A stretch of 64,000 nt of DNA from Gimesia aquarii (GTDB lineage Bacteria > Planctomycetota > Planctomycetia > Planctomycetales > Planctomycetaceae): assembly GCF_007748195.1 (NCBI RefSeq), contig NZ_CP037920.1, forward strand, positions 5,795,800-5,859,799, given 5' to 3'. The notes beneath the pieces were generated by a model, which did not search any database, was not told the origin of the DNA, and was given only the letters and a program-made list of their open reading frames with translations. Both the position numbers and the translations under genes were made by a program. Positions 8,970-17,746 of the stretch are shown here, piece after piece (positions within the stretch are counted from its first letter, which is position 1; every line of letters starts with the position of its first letter).

Positions 8970-9293
8970 ATGGTAAAACAACTTACTGCCCCCAAAGAAT
9001 TGGTCGTTGATCGTCGTCTCGTCAGTAGAAGAGCTTCGAAATCTAAAGAGGAAATCCACGAGAAGCATGAAGATGTTGATGTGGTAGATCGACGTAAGAC
9101 AGAGCGAAGACGCCAGATTGATCCCACAACCTGCGAACGCGACTATAGTGACCAGGAAATCGACTTTATGAAAGCAATGGACGACTACAAAAGACGCAGT
9201 GGTCGTCAATTCCCAACCTGGAGTGAAGTTCTGGAAGTACTACACAGTATGGGCTATCGTAGAGTCGCAGAACCTACTGATATTTCACTCTAA
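8970..9293 (+). CDS. Small charged protein with duplicated V-D-R-R motif
   Basis: 107 residues, strongly charged, no signal or membrane segment. The first half holds two related units, [10 protein letters not shown] and [12 protein letters not shown], separated by an acidic/basic helix. The second half, from [10 protein letters not shown] through [16 protein letters not shown], is a compact helical region of the kind found in conserved planctomycete short proteins. AAGG lies ~13 nt before the ATG. A strong terminator follows directly. It may be a nucleic-acid-binding or adaptor protein given its basic clusters, but no function can be assigned. Confidence 0.75.
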   Translation: MVKQLTAPKELVVDRRLVSRRASKSKEEIHEKHEDVDVVDRRKTERRRQIDPTTCERDYSDQEIDFMKAMDDYKRRSGRQFPTWSEVLEVLHSMGYRRVAEPTDISL

Positions 9294-9324
9294 AATTAGC
9301 AAAATCCCGATTCTAAAATATTCA

Positions 9325-9357
9325 GTGAGGCACGGTTAAACCGTGCCTCACTTTTTT
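9325..9357 (+). terminator. Intrinsic terminator of the 8970-9293 gene
   Basis: A perfect 11-bp G/C-rich stem (9325-9335 with 9341-9351), a 5-nt loop and TTTTTT at 9352-9357. In the minus direction no U-run follows, so it mainly serves the plus-strand gene. It ends 3 bp before the stop of the convergent phosphatase gene. Confidence 0.9.
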
Positions 9358-9359
9358 CA

Positions 9360-11054
9360 TTATGCCGGATCGCGCCCAATAATGACTAATGAGAGATCGT
9401 CATATTGCTCGCTTTTACCAACAAATTTTTTGACGGCGTTTAAGATCTGGGTCCCCAACTCACTTGCCCCTGACTTTGATTCACAAATGGCTGACTTCAA
9501 ACGCTCGATTCCAAATTGCTCACGTTCCTCATTCATGGCTTCGGTAATACCATCAGTAAACAAAATCAATCGTTCTCCGGGCTTTAACTGATGCTGAATA
9601 GTCTTATATTCATAATCTTCCATCACCCCCAAAGGAACGCTCGGACTCTCTGCTGTCAACTCTCTTAAAGAGCCATTCGCTTCAAACAGTAAAGGATCCA
9701 GGTGGCCAGCGTTGACAAAGGAAATTTCGTTCTGTGTAAGTTGAATCTGCCCTAGAATAAATGTGATAAATCGACCATCGTGTGCTGCTTCGTCGATATG
9801 ATGATTAATACGATGAACCGCGTCAGTCACATCAGTCACAAACTCAACTGTGCTGCGCACAGCACTACATACACGAGACATCACAAGTGAAGCCGGAACT
9901 CCCTTACCGGCAACGTCTCCCAGAGCAAACCAGATCAGATTATCATCGGTCTGAATAAAATCGTAATAATCACCTCCCACTGCACGGGCTGCTTCATAGG
10001 ATACAAAAAAATCATAACCTGCGACTTCAGGAATTTTGGCTGGCAACAAACCTTTCTGTACGCGAGCGGCGATCTCCATTTCATTATCATAACGTTGTTT
10101 TTCAACATGCGAGATCATTAAACGGGCACTCTCATACGAAAGTGCCGTCTGACCGGCAATGACCATTAAGAGTTCTAAATCATCGTCCGAAAACATCTGA
10201 CCGGCAACTTGAGTATCCAGGTTAATAATACCAATCACAGTTCCATCAAGGCCTAACATCGGTGCACATAAAATTGAACGAATGGTTAAAGTAGAGAGCG
10301 ACTCACTATGTTCAAATCGTTCATCATTGGCAGCGTCTGCGGAAAGTACACCCGTTTTATTATCGGTTACCGTCTTGAGTACTGTTCGACTCAACTGCAA
10401 TGCTTCCTGGTCATCATCCCGCCGATGGCGAATTGCTTTGGGCATAAAACGCTGATTTTCGGGATCCCTTAATAGAATGCATCCACGGTCAGCAGCAGGA
10501 AAAATTCGAAATAGACCTTCCAAAACCTTCTCCGCCATGGAATCCAAATCAGAAGCAGAAGCGATTGTGCGACTGATTTCCAGAATCGCCTTTAATTTGA
10601 TTTCGGGTTTAATCTGGTACTGATTGATGTCTCCATTTGTATCTGTTGCTCTTAGAATTGTGGATTTATCAATGTCAGGTGGCCTGAAAGAAACCGTTTT
10701 CAGCGAAGGAATCAAACCATAAGAGGTGAGCAGACCTTCATGCTGACCGTTTTCAAATTCAGCATCCCCTGAAAATTCCAATAGAAAGGGACCTATTGAA
10801 ATTTGATCGCCTGATTGCAGAATAACCGGGCCTTTAACAAGCACATCATTTACAAAAGTCCCATTGCCACTGCCTAAATCTTCCAAGAGATACTGCTGGT
10901 TCAGATCAACTGTAATACGCGCATGATGACGTGAAACCGTGTTTGACTTAAGACAAACTTCACAATCAGGATGTCGGCCTAATGTAACCCGTCCTCCCTT
11001 GATTTCCAATCTGGAAGAGTTGCCATTATTTTGCAAAAACAGACTGGCAGACAT
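9360..11054 (-). CDS. FHA-GAF-SpoIIE/PP2C phosphatase (RsbU-like)
   Basis: 564 residues with three domains. FHA is residues ~1-97 ([21 protein letters not shown]). GAF is ~165-315, containing [11 protein letters not shown] and a Cys-containing sensor core. The SpoIIE/PP2C serine phosphatase is ~335-562 with [40 protein letters not shown] and YDDLSLVI, so all metal-binding aspartates are present. Proteins of this build act in partner-switching control, dephosphorylating an anti-sigma antagonist, or in wider phospho-signalling. It lies 40 bp downstream of a close paralogue and is probably co-transcribed with it. No STAS antagonist or HPK-like kinase gene is adjacent. Confidence 0.93.
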   Translation of the reverse strand: MSASLFLQNNGNSSRLEIKGGRVTLGRHPDCEVCLKSNTVSRHHARITVDLNQQYLLEDLGSGNGTFVNDVLVKGPVILQSGDQISIGPFLLEFSGDAEFENGQHEGLLTSYGLIPSLKTVSFRPPDIDKSTILRATDTNGDINQYQIKPEIKLKAILEISRTIASASDLDSMAEKVLEGLFRIFPAADRGCILLRDPENQRFMPKAIRHRRDDDQEALQLSRTVLKTVTDNKTGVLSADAANDERFEHSESLSTLTIRSILCAPMLGLDGTVIGIINLDTQVAGQMFSDDDLELLMVIAGQTALSYESARLMISHVEKQRYDNEMEIAARVQKGLLPAKIPEVAGYDFFVSYEAARAVGGDYYDFIQTDDNLIWFALGDVAGKGVPASLVMSRVCSAVRSTVEFVTDVTDAVHRINHHIDEAAHDGRFITFILGQIQLTQNEISFVNAGHLDPLLFEANGSLRELTAESPSVPLGVMEDYEYKTIQHQLKPGERLILFTDGITEAMNEEREQFGIERLKSAICESKSGASELGTQILNAVKKFVGKSEQYDDLSLVIIGRDPA

Positions 11055-11094
11055 GCGATCGCCATCAGGTTGTAAGTAACGAAAATGTCATTAT

Positions 11095-12774
11095 TCAGGA
11101 AACACGCCCGAATGTCATTATGGTAATATCGTCATTCTGAGGACGCCCATTAGCGTGACGCCTGACATCTGCCAACAAAGCTTGTCCTAATTCAGCCGCA
11201 TTTTTATCACGATTGGCTTTAATAAAGTCACGCATGCGGTCCAACGTATACAATTCGCCTTCCGGATTCATCGCTTCATCAACACCATCGGTAAACAGGA
11301 CCACAATCTCACCCGGTGCCAAATCACGTTCTACAACTTCGTAAGGAAATCCTTCCATTACACCAATTGGCACACCAATGCTCTCTTCTGGAAATTCATC
11401 GATTATCCCATCAGGTTTTAAAATCATGGGAGACATATGCCCTGCATTAACAAGAGAAAGCCGATGATTTCTGGTATCCAGGATGACAAGTACATACGTC
11501 ACAAAACGTCCTTCGACTGCACTATCACACATATGATCGTTAATCGCTTCGACCGCAGGACCGACTTCATGTACAAATCGCATCGTATTTTGTACGCAGC
11601 TTGAGATGCGCGCCATGATCATCGCCCCTGGAACCCCCTTACCTGCCACATCTCCGAACGAAAGCCCAATCTTGTCATCGGGCAGCTCAAAAATGTCATA
11701 GTAGTCTCCCCCGACAGCCTGTGCAGAATGATATGAAGCAAAAAACTCGTAACCTTCCACAGTAGGAACGGAACTTGGAAGAAGTCCCTGTTGAACGCCG
11801 CGCGCTATGTTCATCTCATTGTCTTGTTTTTGTTTTTCCATGAAAGAAGACATCAGTCGCGCACTTTCATACGAAAGCGCTGCCTGACCGGCAACCGACA
11901 TCAAAAGATCCAAATCTTCTTCCTGGAATTGTTTCAGCGGATTTTGAGTATCGATATTAATAATGCCAATCGGCTCTTCTGCAAGCCCCATCATGGGGAC
12001 ACACATCATGGAACGGATCGATAAATTTGAAATGGATTCACTGGCATCGAACTGAGAGTCGCTTGCCGCATCGGCCGATAAAATACCGGACTTTTCCTCA
12101 AGAACCTTATTGATAATAGTTCGGCTTAATTTGACAGTCGCGTCTTCCCCCTCACGACGATGTTTAAATGCTCTAGGAACCATTTCACCATTCGATTCCT
12201 CTTTAAGTAGAATGCAACCACGGTCTGCAGCGGGAAAAATATTGAACAATGTCGTTAGAATTTGGGGTAACAGCTTCTCCAGATCAACTGTTCCCGCAAG
12301 GCTACGACTGATTTCAATCATCGCTTTTAATTTGGCTTCTGGACGTACATCGAGTCCACCAAAACCTCCAGCTCCGGAAATAGCCCCCATTATGGTTGCC
12401 GCACCACTGTCCTCGTCAGTAGAAAATCCGATATCAAAACCAGAGTCAAGCACAGATCCGATCGATGACTGCTTTGATTCATTTACTTGATCAGTCTCGA
12501 ATCGAAATAGAATCGGACCGACCTTCAAACGATCTTCATGCTCTAATTGGGTTCGACCTTCAATTTTTTTGCCGTTGACAAAGGTCCCGTTTCCACTTCC
12601 CAGGTCTTCGACGAAAAACTGATCTCCCTCCCCTATGACTTGTGCATGACGGCGAGAAACCATATTCGAATCGAGTTGGATCTGGCATTCTGGGTGCCTG
12701 CCTAGTACTGTTTGCTCTCCGGAAAGCGAATAAGATACTGCTTGACCGGCTTGCAGCATGACCAGGGTAGCCAT
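11095..12774 (-). CDS. FHA-GAF-SpoIIE/PP2C phosphatase (RsbU-like), paralogue
   Basis: 559 residues when started at [10 protein letters not shown]; a longer frame to 12861 adds an improbable 29-residue leader. Domain order matches the neighbouring gene: FHA residues ~1-95 ([24 protein letters not shown]), GAF ~165-310, and SpoIIE/PP2C ~330-557 with [40 protein letters not shown] and NDDITIMTF. Metal-binding aspartates are kept. A Gly-rich linker ([10 protein letters not shown]) lies between FHA and GAF. High similarity in every domain indicates tandem duplication. The two could form hetero-oligomers or answer different signals through the GAF domains. Confidence 0.93.
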   Translation of the reverse strand: MATLVMLQAGQAVSYSLSGEQTVLGRHPECQIQLDSNMVSRRHAQVIGEGDQFFVEDLGSGNGTFVNGKKIEGRTQLEHEDRLKVGPILFRFETDQVNESKQSSIGSVLDSGFDIGFSTDEDSGAATIMGAISGAGGFGGLDVRPEAKLKAMIEISRSLAGTVDLEKLLPQILTTLFNIFPAADRGCILLKEESNGEMVPRAFKHRREGEDATVKLSRTIINKVLEEKSGILSADAASDSQFDASESISNLSIRSMMCVPMMGLAEEPIGIINIDTQNPLKQFQEEDLDLLMSVAGQAALSYESARLMSSFMEKQKQDNEMNIARGVQQGLLPSSVPTVEGYEFFASYHSAQAVGGDYYDIFELPDDKIGLSFGDVAGKGVPGAMIMARISSCVQNTMRFVHEVGPAVEAINDHMCDSAVEGRFVTYVLVILDTRNHRLSLVNAGHMSPMILKPDGIIDEFPEESIGVPIGVMEGFPYEVVERDLAPGEIVVLFTDGVDEAMNPEGELYTLDRMRDFIKANRDKNAAELGQALLADVRRHANGRPQNDDITIMTFGRVS

Positions 12775-12888
12775 ATAGAAAACCCTTATTAGAACTTGTT
12801 CAAAGATATGATTAAAACTGGATATGAATAATATTTTATAGTGCTCAAGTTCCAGATGCAATCGCTTCAGAAACTCGAGTCGCCTACT

Positions 12889-14169
12889 TTAACAGCTGAA
12901 AATTGTTTCAACATTTCCCCGCAAAACCAGTTTACCGAGTTCAATAGCGCGTTGTTCAGACCAATTTCGGTTAATTACAAAGTCTGTAGCTAAAACATTT
13001 GCTAATACACGACGATACATGCGAAATTTAGGTAAAGCAAATTCCAATTTGTACATATCACTGTAATAACCAATCAGTTTTGTTTTCGGCACTGCTTCCA
13101 AACGACTTTTACAATCAAACGTAATAAATGCAGGTGTATTCGAATACCACCAATGACCATTGATGACAACATTTGGAAAGATCCAGCTATAACTGACCAG
13201 TTCCTGATTGCTGGTACTTGTTAACACAGAAACAGGGAACGTAACTTTCGGAAACGCGTTGAACAGCTCCTTATATTGTATCAGCGATGTGCGTTTGTCA
13301 TATAAATCCTGTCCCTGGTAAACTCCTGCTTCATAAACCCGTCGATTGACCCCAATCATCAAATCAAATGGTAATCTATATACTCCGCAATATTCTGCCA
13401 GTGTCCAGAATACAAATTGACTAACCAGTTTAGATTCTTCAGAATTTAAGTCATCACCTGCAAAAAGTGAGCGCACGGTAGAGTCAACTTGATCGGCAGT
13501 TACTGAAACAGGAGAAAAATCTGGTGGTAACGAAATCGCACAAGCCCGCGCACCGTTTGAGGTGAAATGTTCAAATAATTCGCCAATGGCTTCTCGCAGT
13601 GTGCTGGCACACCCAATATCTACCTGGGTCGCTTTCCCAAGACGTTCCCGCGTTTCATTTTTTGTAAGGTGAAAGACAAGATCATCCGTTCTCAGACAAG
13701 GGATGTAAAGCTTGGTATCGAAACCTTCCAGAGGGTCGTCGAAATCATTTGTTAAAAAGACCCGTTCGAGACCACTCTGTTTTAAAACTTGTTGCTCCCA
13801 GTCTGATTGTGCCATTTTCTCGGCAGCTGTGTCATAGAGATACTCCCAATTGGATTCTGTAATAGTCTCGTCTTGGAAATCAAAAAATTCGCTACAGATA
13901 TCCATCAACCAGCTGAGCTGTATCGTATTATCCAGATCACCCAACTGAGTGACCAACCGCCCTACTTTTTCTTTGGGATCAATACCAGGCTCTTCGATTG
14001 ATTCTTTGGCGAGTCCCGCAGAGTGTGCTAACTCCGTGTAGTAATGGTACCCCATTATATCTGCTAATGTTGTTGAAGCGGCAGAGTGGGGATTGATATG
14101 TGTATGAGGGTCAATCAGAACGAGACTCTCTAATTCATCAAAAATACGTTTATTTAACTGTTCAGTCAT
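12889..14169 (-). CDS. Amidohydrolase-fold protein related to glucuronate isomerase
   Basis: About 426 residues from MTEQLNKR (14169); an upstream ATG at 14199 would add 10 residues. The N-terminal D-P-H-T-H-I-N-P-H motif gives the first two histidine ligands of the metal-dependent TIM-barrel superfamily. Later features typical of uronate isomerase (UxaC) include WLMDICSEFF, SNWEYLYDT, FPKVTFPVSVLTST and the late GYYSDMYKLEF aspartate segment with a C-terminal RRVLANVLATDFV. UxaC converts glucuronate to fructuronate. Divergence is considerable, so a related sugar or amide substrate is possible. It lies 114 bp upstream of the phosphatase pair on the same strand, with no other uronate pathway gene near. 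Confidence 0.75.
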   Translation of the reverse strand: MTEQLNKRIFDELESLVLIDPHTHINPHSAASTTLADIMGYHYYTELAHSAGLAKESIEEPGIDPKEKVGRLVTQLGDLDNTIQLSWLMDICSEFFDFQDETITESNWEYLYDTAAEKMAQSDWEQQVLKQSGLERVFLTNDFDDPLEGFDTKLYIPCLRTDDLVFHLTKNETRERLGKATQVDIGCASTLREAIGELFEHFTSNGARACAISLPPDFSPVSVTADQVDSTVRSLFAGDDLNSEESKLVSQFVFWTLAEYCGVYRLPFDLMIGVNRRVYEAGVYQGQDLYDKRTSLIQYKELFNAFPKVTFPVSVLTSTSNQELVSYSWIFPNVVINGHWWYSNTPAFITFDCKSRLEAVPKTKLIGYYSDMYKLEFALPKFRMYRRVLANVLATDFVINRNWSEQRAIELGKLVLRGNVETIFSC

Positions 14170-14287
14170 AATGAGATGGTTCCTGCTAATTTCAGACAAT
14201 AATCAAGTATTCAGCGAATATAATCAGTCAGCCGTAACAGTGCAATCAGGTGGTGAATTCCCATAAATTTCAGTAACCAAAATGCAT

Positions 14288-14324
14288 AAAAAAGCGACTC
14301 TGCGTCAAATGCCACAGAGTCGCT
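14288..14324 (-). terminator. Intrinsic terminator for the WD40 gene (minus strand)
   Basis: A perfect 10-bp stem (14293-14302 with 14315-14324) with a 12-nt loop. Read on the minus strand it is followed by TTTTTT (14293-14288). It lies ~35 nt after the WD40 gene stop codon. Confidence 0.88.
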
Positions 14325-14358
14325 AAATATTGCTTGATTAACTAAATGTATGAAAGAA

Positions 14359-17300
14359 TTATTTTCCCGCTTTGGCCTGTTGATTTTGTGAAGGAACTGG
14401 GGGTGGATTAAAGCTGTTAAGTAGCTTACCTGTTTTTGCATCCCAGACTCTTAAAACCCCATCTTCTCCTCCAGCAATCACGGTCGCTTCATCTCGACTG
14501 GCAGCAACACTATAAACATAATCTGTTGAACCACCCAAGTTACGATAATTGGAGCCGTTGGTAGTCAAATGCAGACGAACAGTTTTGTCGCCTCCCCCAC
14601 TGACAACATTAGCGCCCAGCCCAATGAAGGAAATGGATGTTACCTGCTTAGAATAACCTTTAATAGTACGTTTTTGTTCGCCAGTTTCGATATTCCAGAC
14701 TTTGATCACATTATCTGCACCTGAACTGACAATCGTCGATTCATCTGCTTTCCAGGCTACATCTAGAACATGGTGTGTATGGCCTTCAAATGACTTAACA
14801 AACTTACCTGTTGCGACATCGAAGATTTTAACAAATTTGTCAGCCGCACCACTCAATAATGATTTTCCTGTAGGAGAAAAACGTATTCCCAAAACGGTAT
14901 CACTATGAGCGTTCTCAAATGTTCGTACAACTTTTCCAGTAGCCACATCCCACAAGATGATTTCTCCACTCCGAGAAGGGTCTCCCCCACCTACAGCAAG
15001 TAGCTTTCCATCCGGACTGAAACTTAAACAAAGTGCCCGATTGGAAATCGGTGAGTTCCCAACTTTGGTTGGAGCTTTAGGGTCGGCCCCTAATTGAGCC
15101 ACCAGAGACCATACAGGTTGGACACTTTGTACTAATACAGTTTTATCAGTACTAACTGAAACGACAGTCGTTTTTGATGTGTACGCTACGGCAGTTACTA
15201 CAGCGGTATGGCCAGACAGTGTGTCCAGTTCCTTACCAGTGGTGACATCCCAGATGCGTACTTTCTGGCTGTCATCACCAGTCACGATTTGCTTACCATC
15301 TTCTGAAAAGGCGACTGACTTTATTGGATATAAAACAGCCGCTTGTTTTTTGACTTCTGCTAATGCAGCATCCATTTGTTTGGCTGTTGCATCCAAAGCA
15401 GTTTTCTCTTTGGTACGTTCTGCAAACTGGCCTTTGATTTTTGTCAATGTTGTACCAGCAACCTTCACGGACCGCTCAGCAGACGTAATCTTTTTTGCGG
15501 CAGCTGCGGCAGCATCAGCCAGTTTTTTTGCTTCCGCTTCCGCATCCGTAACCTTCTTATCGACGGCTTTGGTATTTGGCTTACTGGCAGCAAGCTTAGT
15601 CGCAGCCGTCACAGCAGCGACCGCTTTTGTGACTGCTTGTTTTGCAGAATTAACAGCCTTTGCCGCCTGTTTTTCGTCATTTGTTTTTTTCAATTTGGCT
15701 GCTGCTAATTTTTTCTGAGTAGCATCAAATGTCGCCTTAGCTTTCGCGACAGTGTCTTTTTTCTTTTGTACTGCAGCTTTATCAGCAGCGTCAGGCTTGA
15801 CCGCATTAGCAGCGTCTAATGCTTTTTTTGCAGAAGCGACTTCTTTTTCTACAGTGGTTATGGCAGTCTGATTCGCCTGGTTCACCTGCTTTAGTTTTGC
15901 ATTAGCGTCTGCTACTGCTTTATCAGCCGTCACTTTTTGTGCATTTGCTGCTTTAACAGCATCTTCGCCTTTCTTCTTATGACCTGCTAACAGTTTAGCC
16001 TGCTCATCCTTAGCAGCTTTCACTTTAGGGGCATAATCAGTAACCTTCTTCTGTGCTTCTGGTAACGCCTTTTTCGCTGCCGCTAATTCTTCATTTCGTT
16101 TTTTCAATTCTGCTTCACGATCTTTCACATTCTTATCAGCGGCTTTCACTGCTGCATCACCCAAAGCGACCTTTTGCTTCGCGATCGTCTGAGCTTCTGT
16201 TGCTAGAATCATTTGACGCTCTTTACTCAAATCACCACGGAATTCTTTGAGCATCTTACCGTTACTTAACTGCCAGATTTTCCCGGTTCCATTTACAGAT
16301 ACCGATACCAGATTCTTAGCATCCGGGCTGACATCAATATCGCTCACAGGAGCACCATGATTGATCGATCTGATTTGCTTTTTGCCTTTCAAATCCCAAA
16401 TACGAACGGTGTTATCTTCACTACCTGAAACCAATTGTACGCCGGCTGGCATGACTAGCTTTAATGAAGTGACTGGTTTAGCGTGCCCTTTGAGTTCAAA
16501 TAAAGCAGCAGAAATTTCTGGTGCTTTTTCTCCTGCTTTGGGTACAGAAATAGTCAGAGGCCAGACATAAATAATATTGTTGGCTCCACCCGCAATAATT
16601 TGTGTTCCATCTTTACTGACTGTCAATGTGTTTATGACCGCAGGAGTTTTCATTGTAGAAATTTGCTTGCCATCTGCGGCATTCCAAACACGCAGACTTT
16701 GATCAGCAGATGATGTGACTACTTTCGTACGATCTGGTGTAAAAGCCAGACCTTTGATTTCACCGCCATGTCCTTTCAACTCAACGAGTTTCTGTCCTTC
16801 AGGCAATTTCCAGAGAGAGGCGCTGTTATCGGCGGTTGCCGCAACCAACACACTCCGGTCTGCGTTCAATGCCAAACCGGTAATCGCCGCAGGCAGGTCC
16901 ATTTTTTTTACAACCGCTCCTAATGATTTTTTCCAAAGTTTCACAACTCGATAACCGCCAGAGGCCAACATGTTACCATCGGAATTAAACGCCAGCGAAT
17001 GAACAAAATCACGATGTGCGGCTCCTTGTGGGTAAAATGGTTTGCTTCCCTTTTTTAATTTCACTAAAGCAGGATCATTTAAATTCGCTGCTTCTATTCC
17101 TGAAGCAAGGTCATAGATGGCAATCCTATTCGCGCGTCCGACCGCAGCATAACGTGCCCAGGGAGAAAGTGCTGTACTATAAATTGAATTCAAACCAGGT
17201 GGTAATGACTGCCAGACAATACCCGCATCAGTTGACTTTCCACTGGATTTGGCTCCTTCGAGAATCCACTGACGCAGGATTCCAACCTGCTGAGGAGTAA

Positions 17301-17655
17301 GAGCTTTTGCACCTACCTTATTTGGTAGAGGAGGCATGAAGCTTTCTTCTGTGCGGGAAGCCACTTGATAGAGATAACTTTCATCCGGCTTACCGGGTAC
17401 AATAGAAGCCCCGCTGTCTCCTCCTTTGAGCAAATCTTTTACGTTTTCCAGAACAAGCGCGCCTTCCTTTTTGGCAACGTTATGACAGGCAATGCAGTTG
17501 GCATCCAGAATCGGAAATACATCCTTCTCGAAGCTGACAGGACGCCCCAACTCTACTTTCGCAGGTTGAATCGGTTTCTCTTCAGCCACTGAAAAACGCC
17601 CCACCACGAGGACGACAGCTAACATGACACATAAATTTGTAAACCGGTTCCACAT
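14359..17655 (-). CDS. Exported cytochrome c-like / WD40 protein with a long coiled-coil insert
   Basis: About 1,098 residues from the ATG at 17655, which has AGAGGG ~8 nt upstream; the frame continues to 17676. A signal peptide (VMLAVVLVVGRFSVAEE) is followed by a planctomycete cytochrome c-type domain with heme motif C-I-A-C-H near residues 54-58 and a P-P-L-P region before residue 115. WD40 repeats fill ~150-470. An Ala/Lys/Asp-rich coiled coil spans ~475-775. WD40 repeats resume to the end (~780-1085). The coiled coil therefore splits the propeller set. It follows two other large exported proteins on the same strand. Expected to sit outside the cytoplasm; the redox or scaffolding role is not known. 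Confidence 0.9.
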   Translation of the reverse strand: MWNRFTNLCVMLAVVLVVGRFSVAEEKPIQPAKVELGRPVSFEKDVFPILDANCIACHNVAKKEGALVLENVKDLLKGGDSGASIVPGKPDESYLYQVASRTEESFMPPLPNKVGAKALTPQQVGILRQWILEGAKSSGKSTDAGIVWQSLPPGLNSIYSTALSPWARYAAVGRANRIAIYDLASGIEAANLNDPALVKLKKGSKPFYPQGAAHRDFVHSLAFNSDGNMLASGGYRVVKLWKKSLGAVVKKMDLPAAITGLALNADRSVLVAATADNSASLWKLPEGQKLVELKGHGGEIKGLAFTPDRTKVVTSSADQSLRVWNAADGKQISTMKTPAVINTLTVSKDGTQIIAGGANNIIYVWPLTISVPKAGEKAPEISAALFELKGHAKPVTSLKLVMPAGVQLVSGSEDNTVRIWDLKGKKQIRSINHGAPVSDIDVSPDAKNLVSVSVNGTGKIWQLSNGKMLKEFRGDLSKERQMILATEAQTIAKQKVALGDAAVKAADKNVKDREAELKKRNEELAAAKKALPEAQKKVTDYAPKVKAAKDEQAKLLAGHKKKGEDAVKAANAQKVTADKAVADANAKLKQVNQANQTAITTVEKEVASAKKALDAANAVKPDAADKAAVQKKKDTVAKAKATFDATQKKLAAAKLKKTNDEKQAAKAVNSAKQAVTKAVAAVTAATKLAASKPNTKAVDKKVTDAEAEAKKLADAAAAAAKKITSAERSVKVAGTTLTKIKGQFAERTKEKTALDATAKQMDAALAEVKKQAAVLYPIKSVAFSEDGKQIVTGDDSQKVRIWDVTTGKELDTLSGHTAVVTAVAYTSKTTVVSVSTDKTVLVQSVQPVWSLVAQLGADPKAPTKVGNSPISNRALCLSFSPDGKLLAVGGGDPSRSGEIILWDVATGKVVRTFENAHSDTVLGIRFSPTGKSLLSGAADKFVKIFDVATGKFVKSFEGHTHHVLDVAWKADESTIVSSGADNVIKVWNIETGEQKRTIKGYSKQVTSISFIGLGANVVSGGGDKTVRLHLTTNGSNYRNLGGSTDYVYSVAASRDEATVIAGGEDGVLRVWDAKTGKLLNSFNPPPVPSQNQQAKAGK

Positions 17656-17746
17656 AACTTGTCCCTCTTTTATCACTGTTTGGACAGTTGAAATAAACGA
17701 TCAACTGTTTTTTTATTTGAAATAATTTAGTCTGATTGATTTAAAA

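Noticed and set aside
8780..9010. A 76-codon frame before and into the DRR-repeat gene
   Set aside because: No ribosome-binding site and overlaps the better-supported gene in another frame.
15179..15718. A long plus-strand frame opposite the WD40 protein coiled coil
   Set aside because: Antisense to a repetitive Ala/Lys-rich coding region; such composition gives long spurious frames on the other strand.
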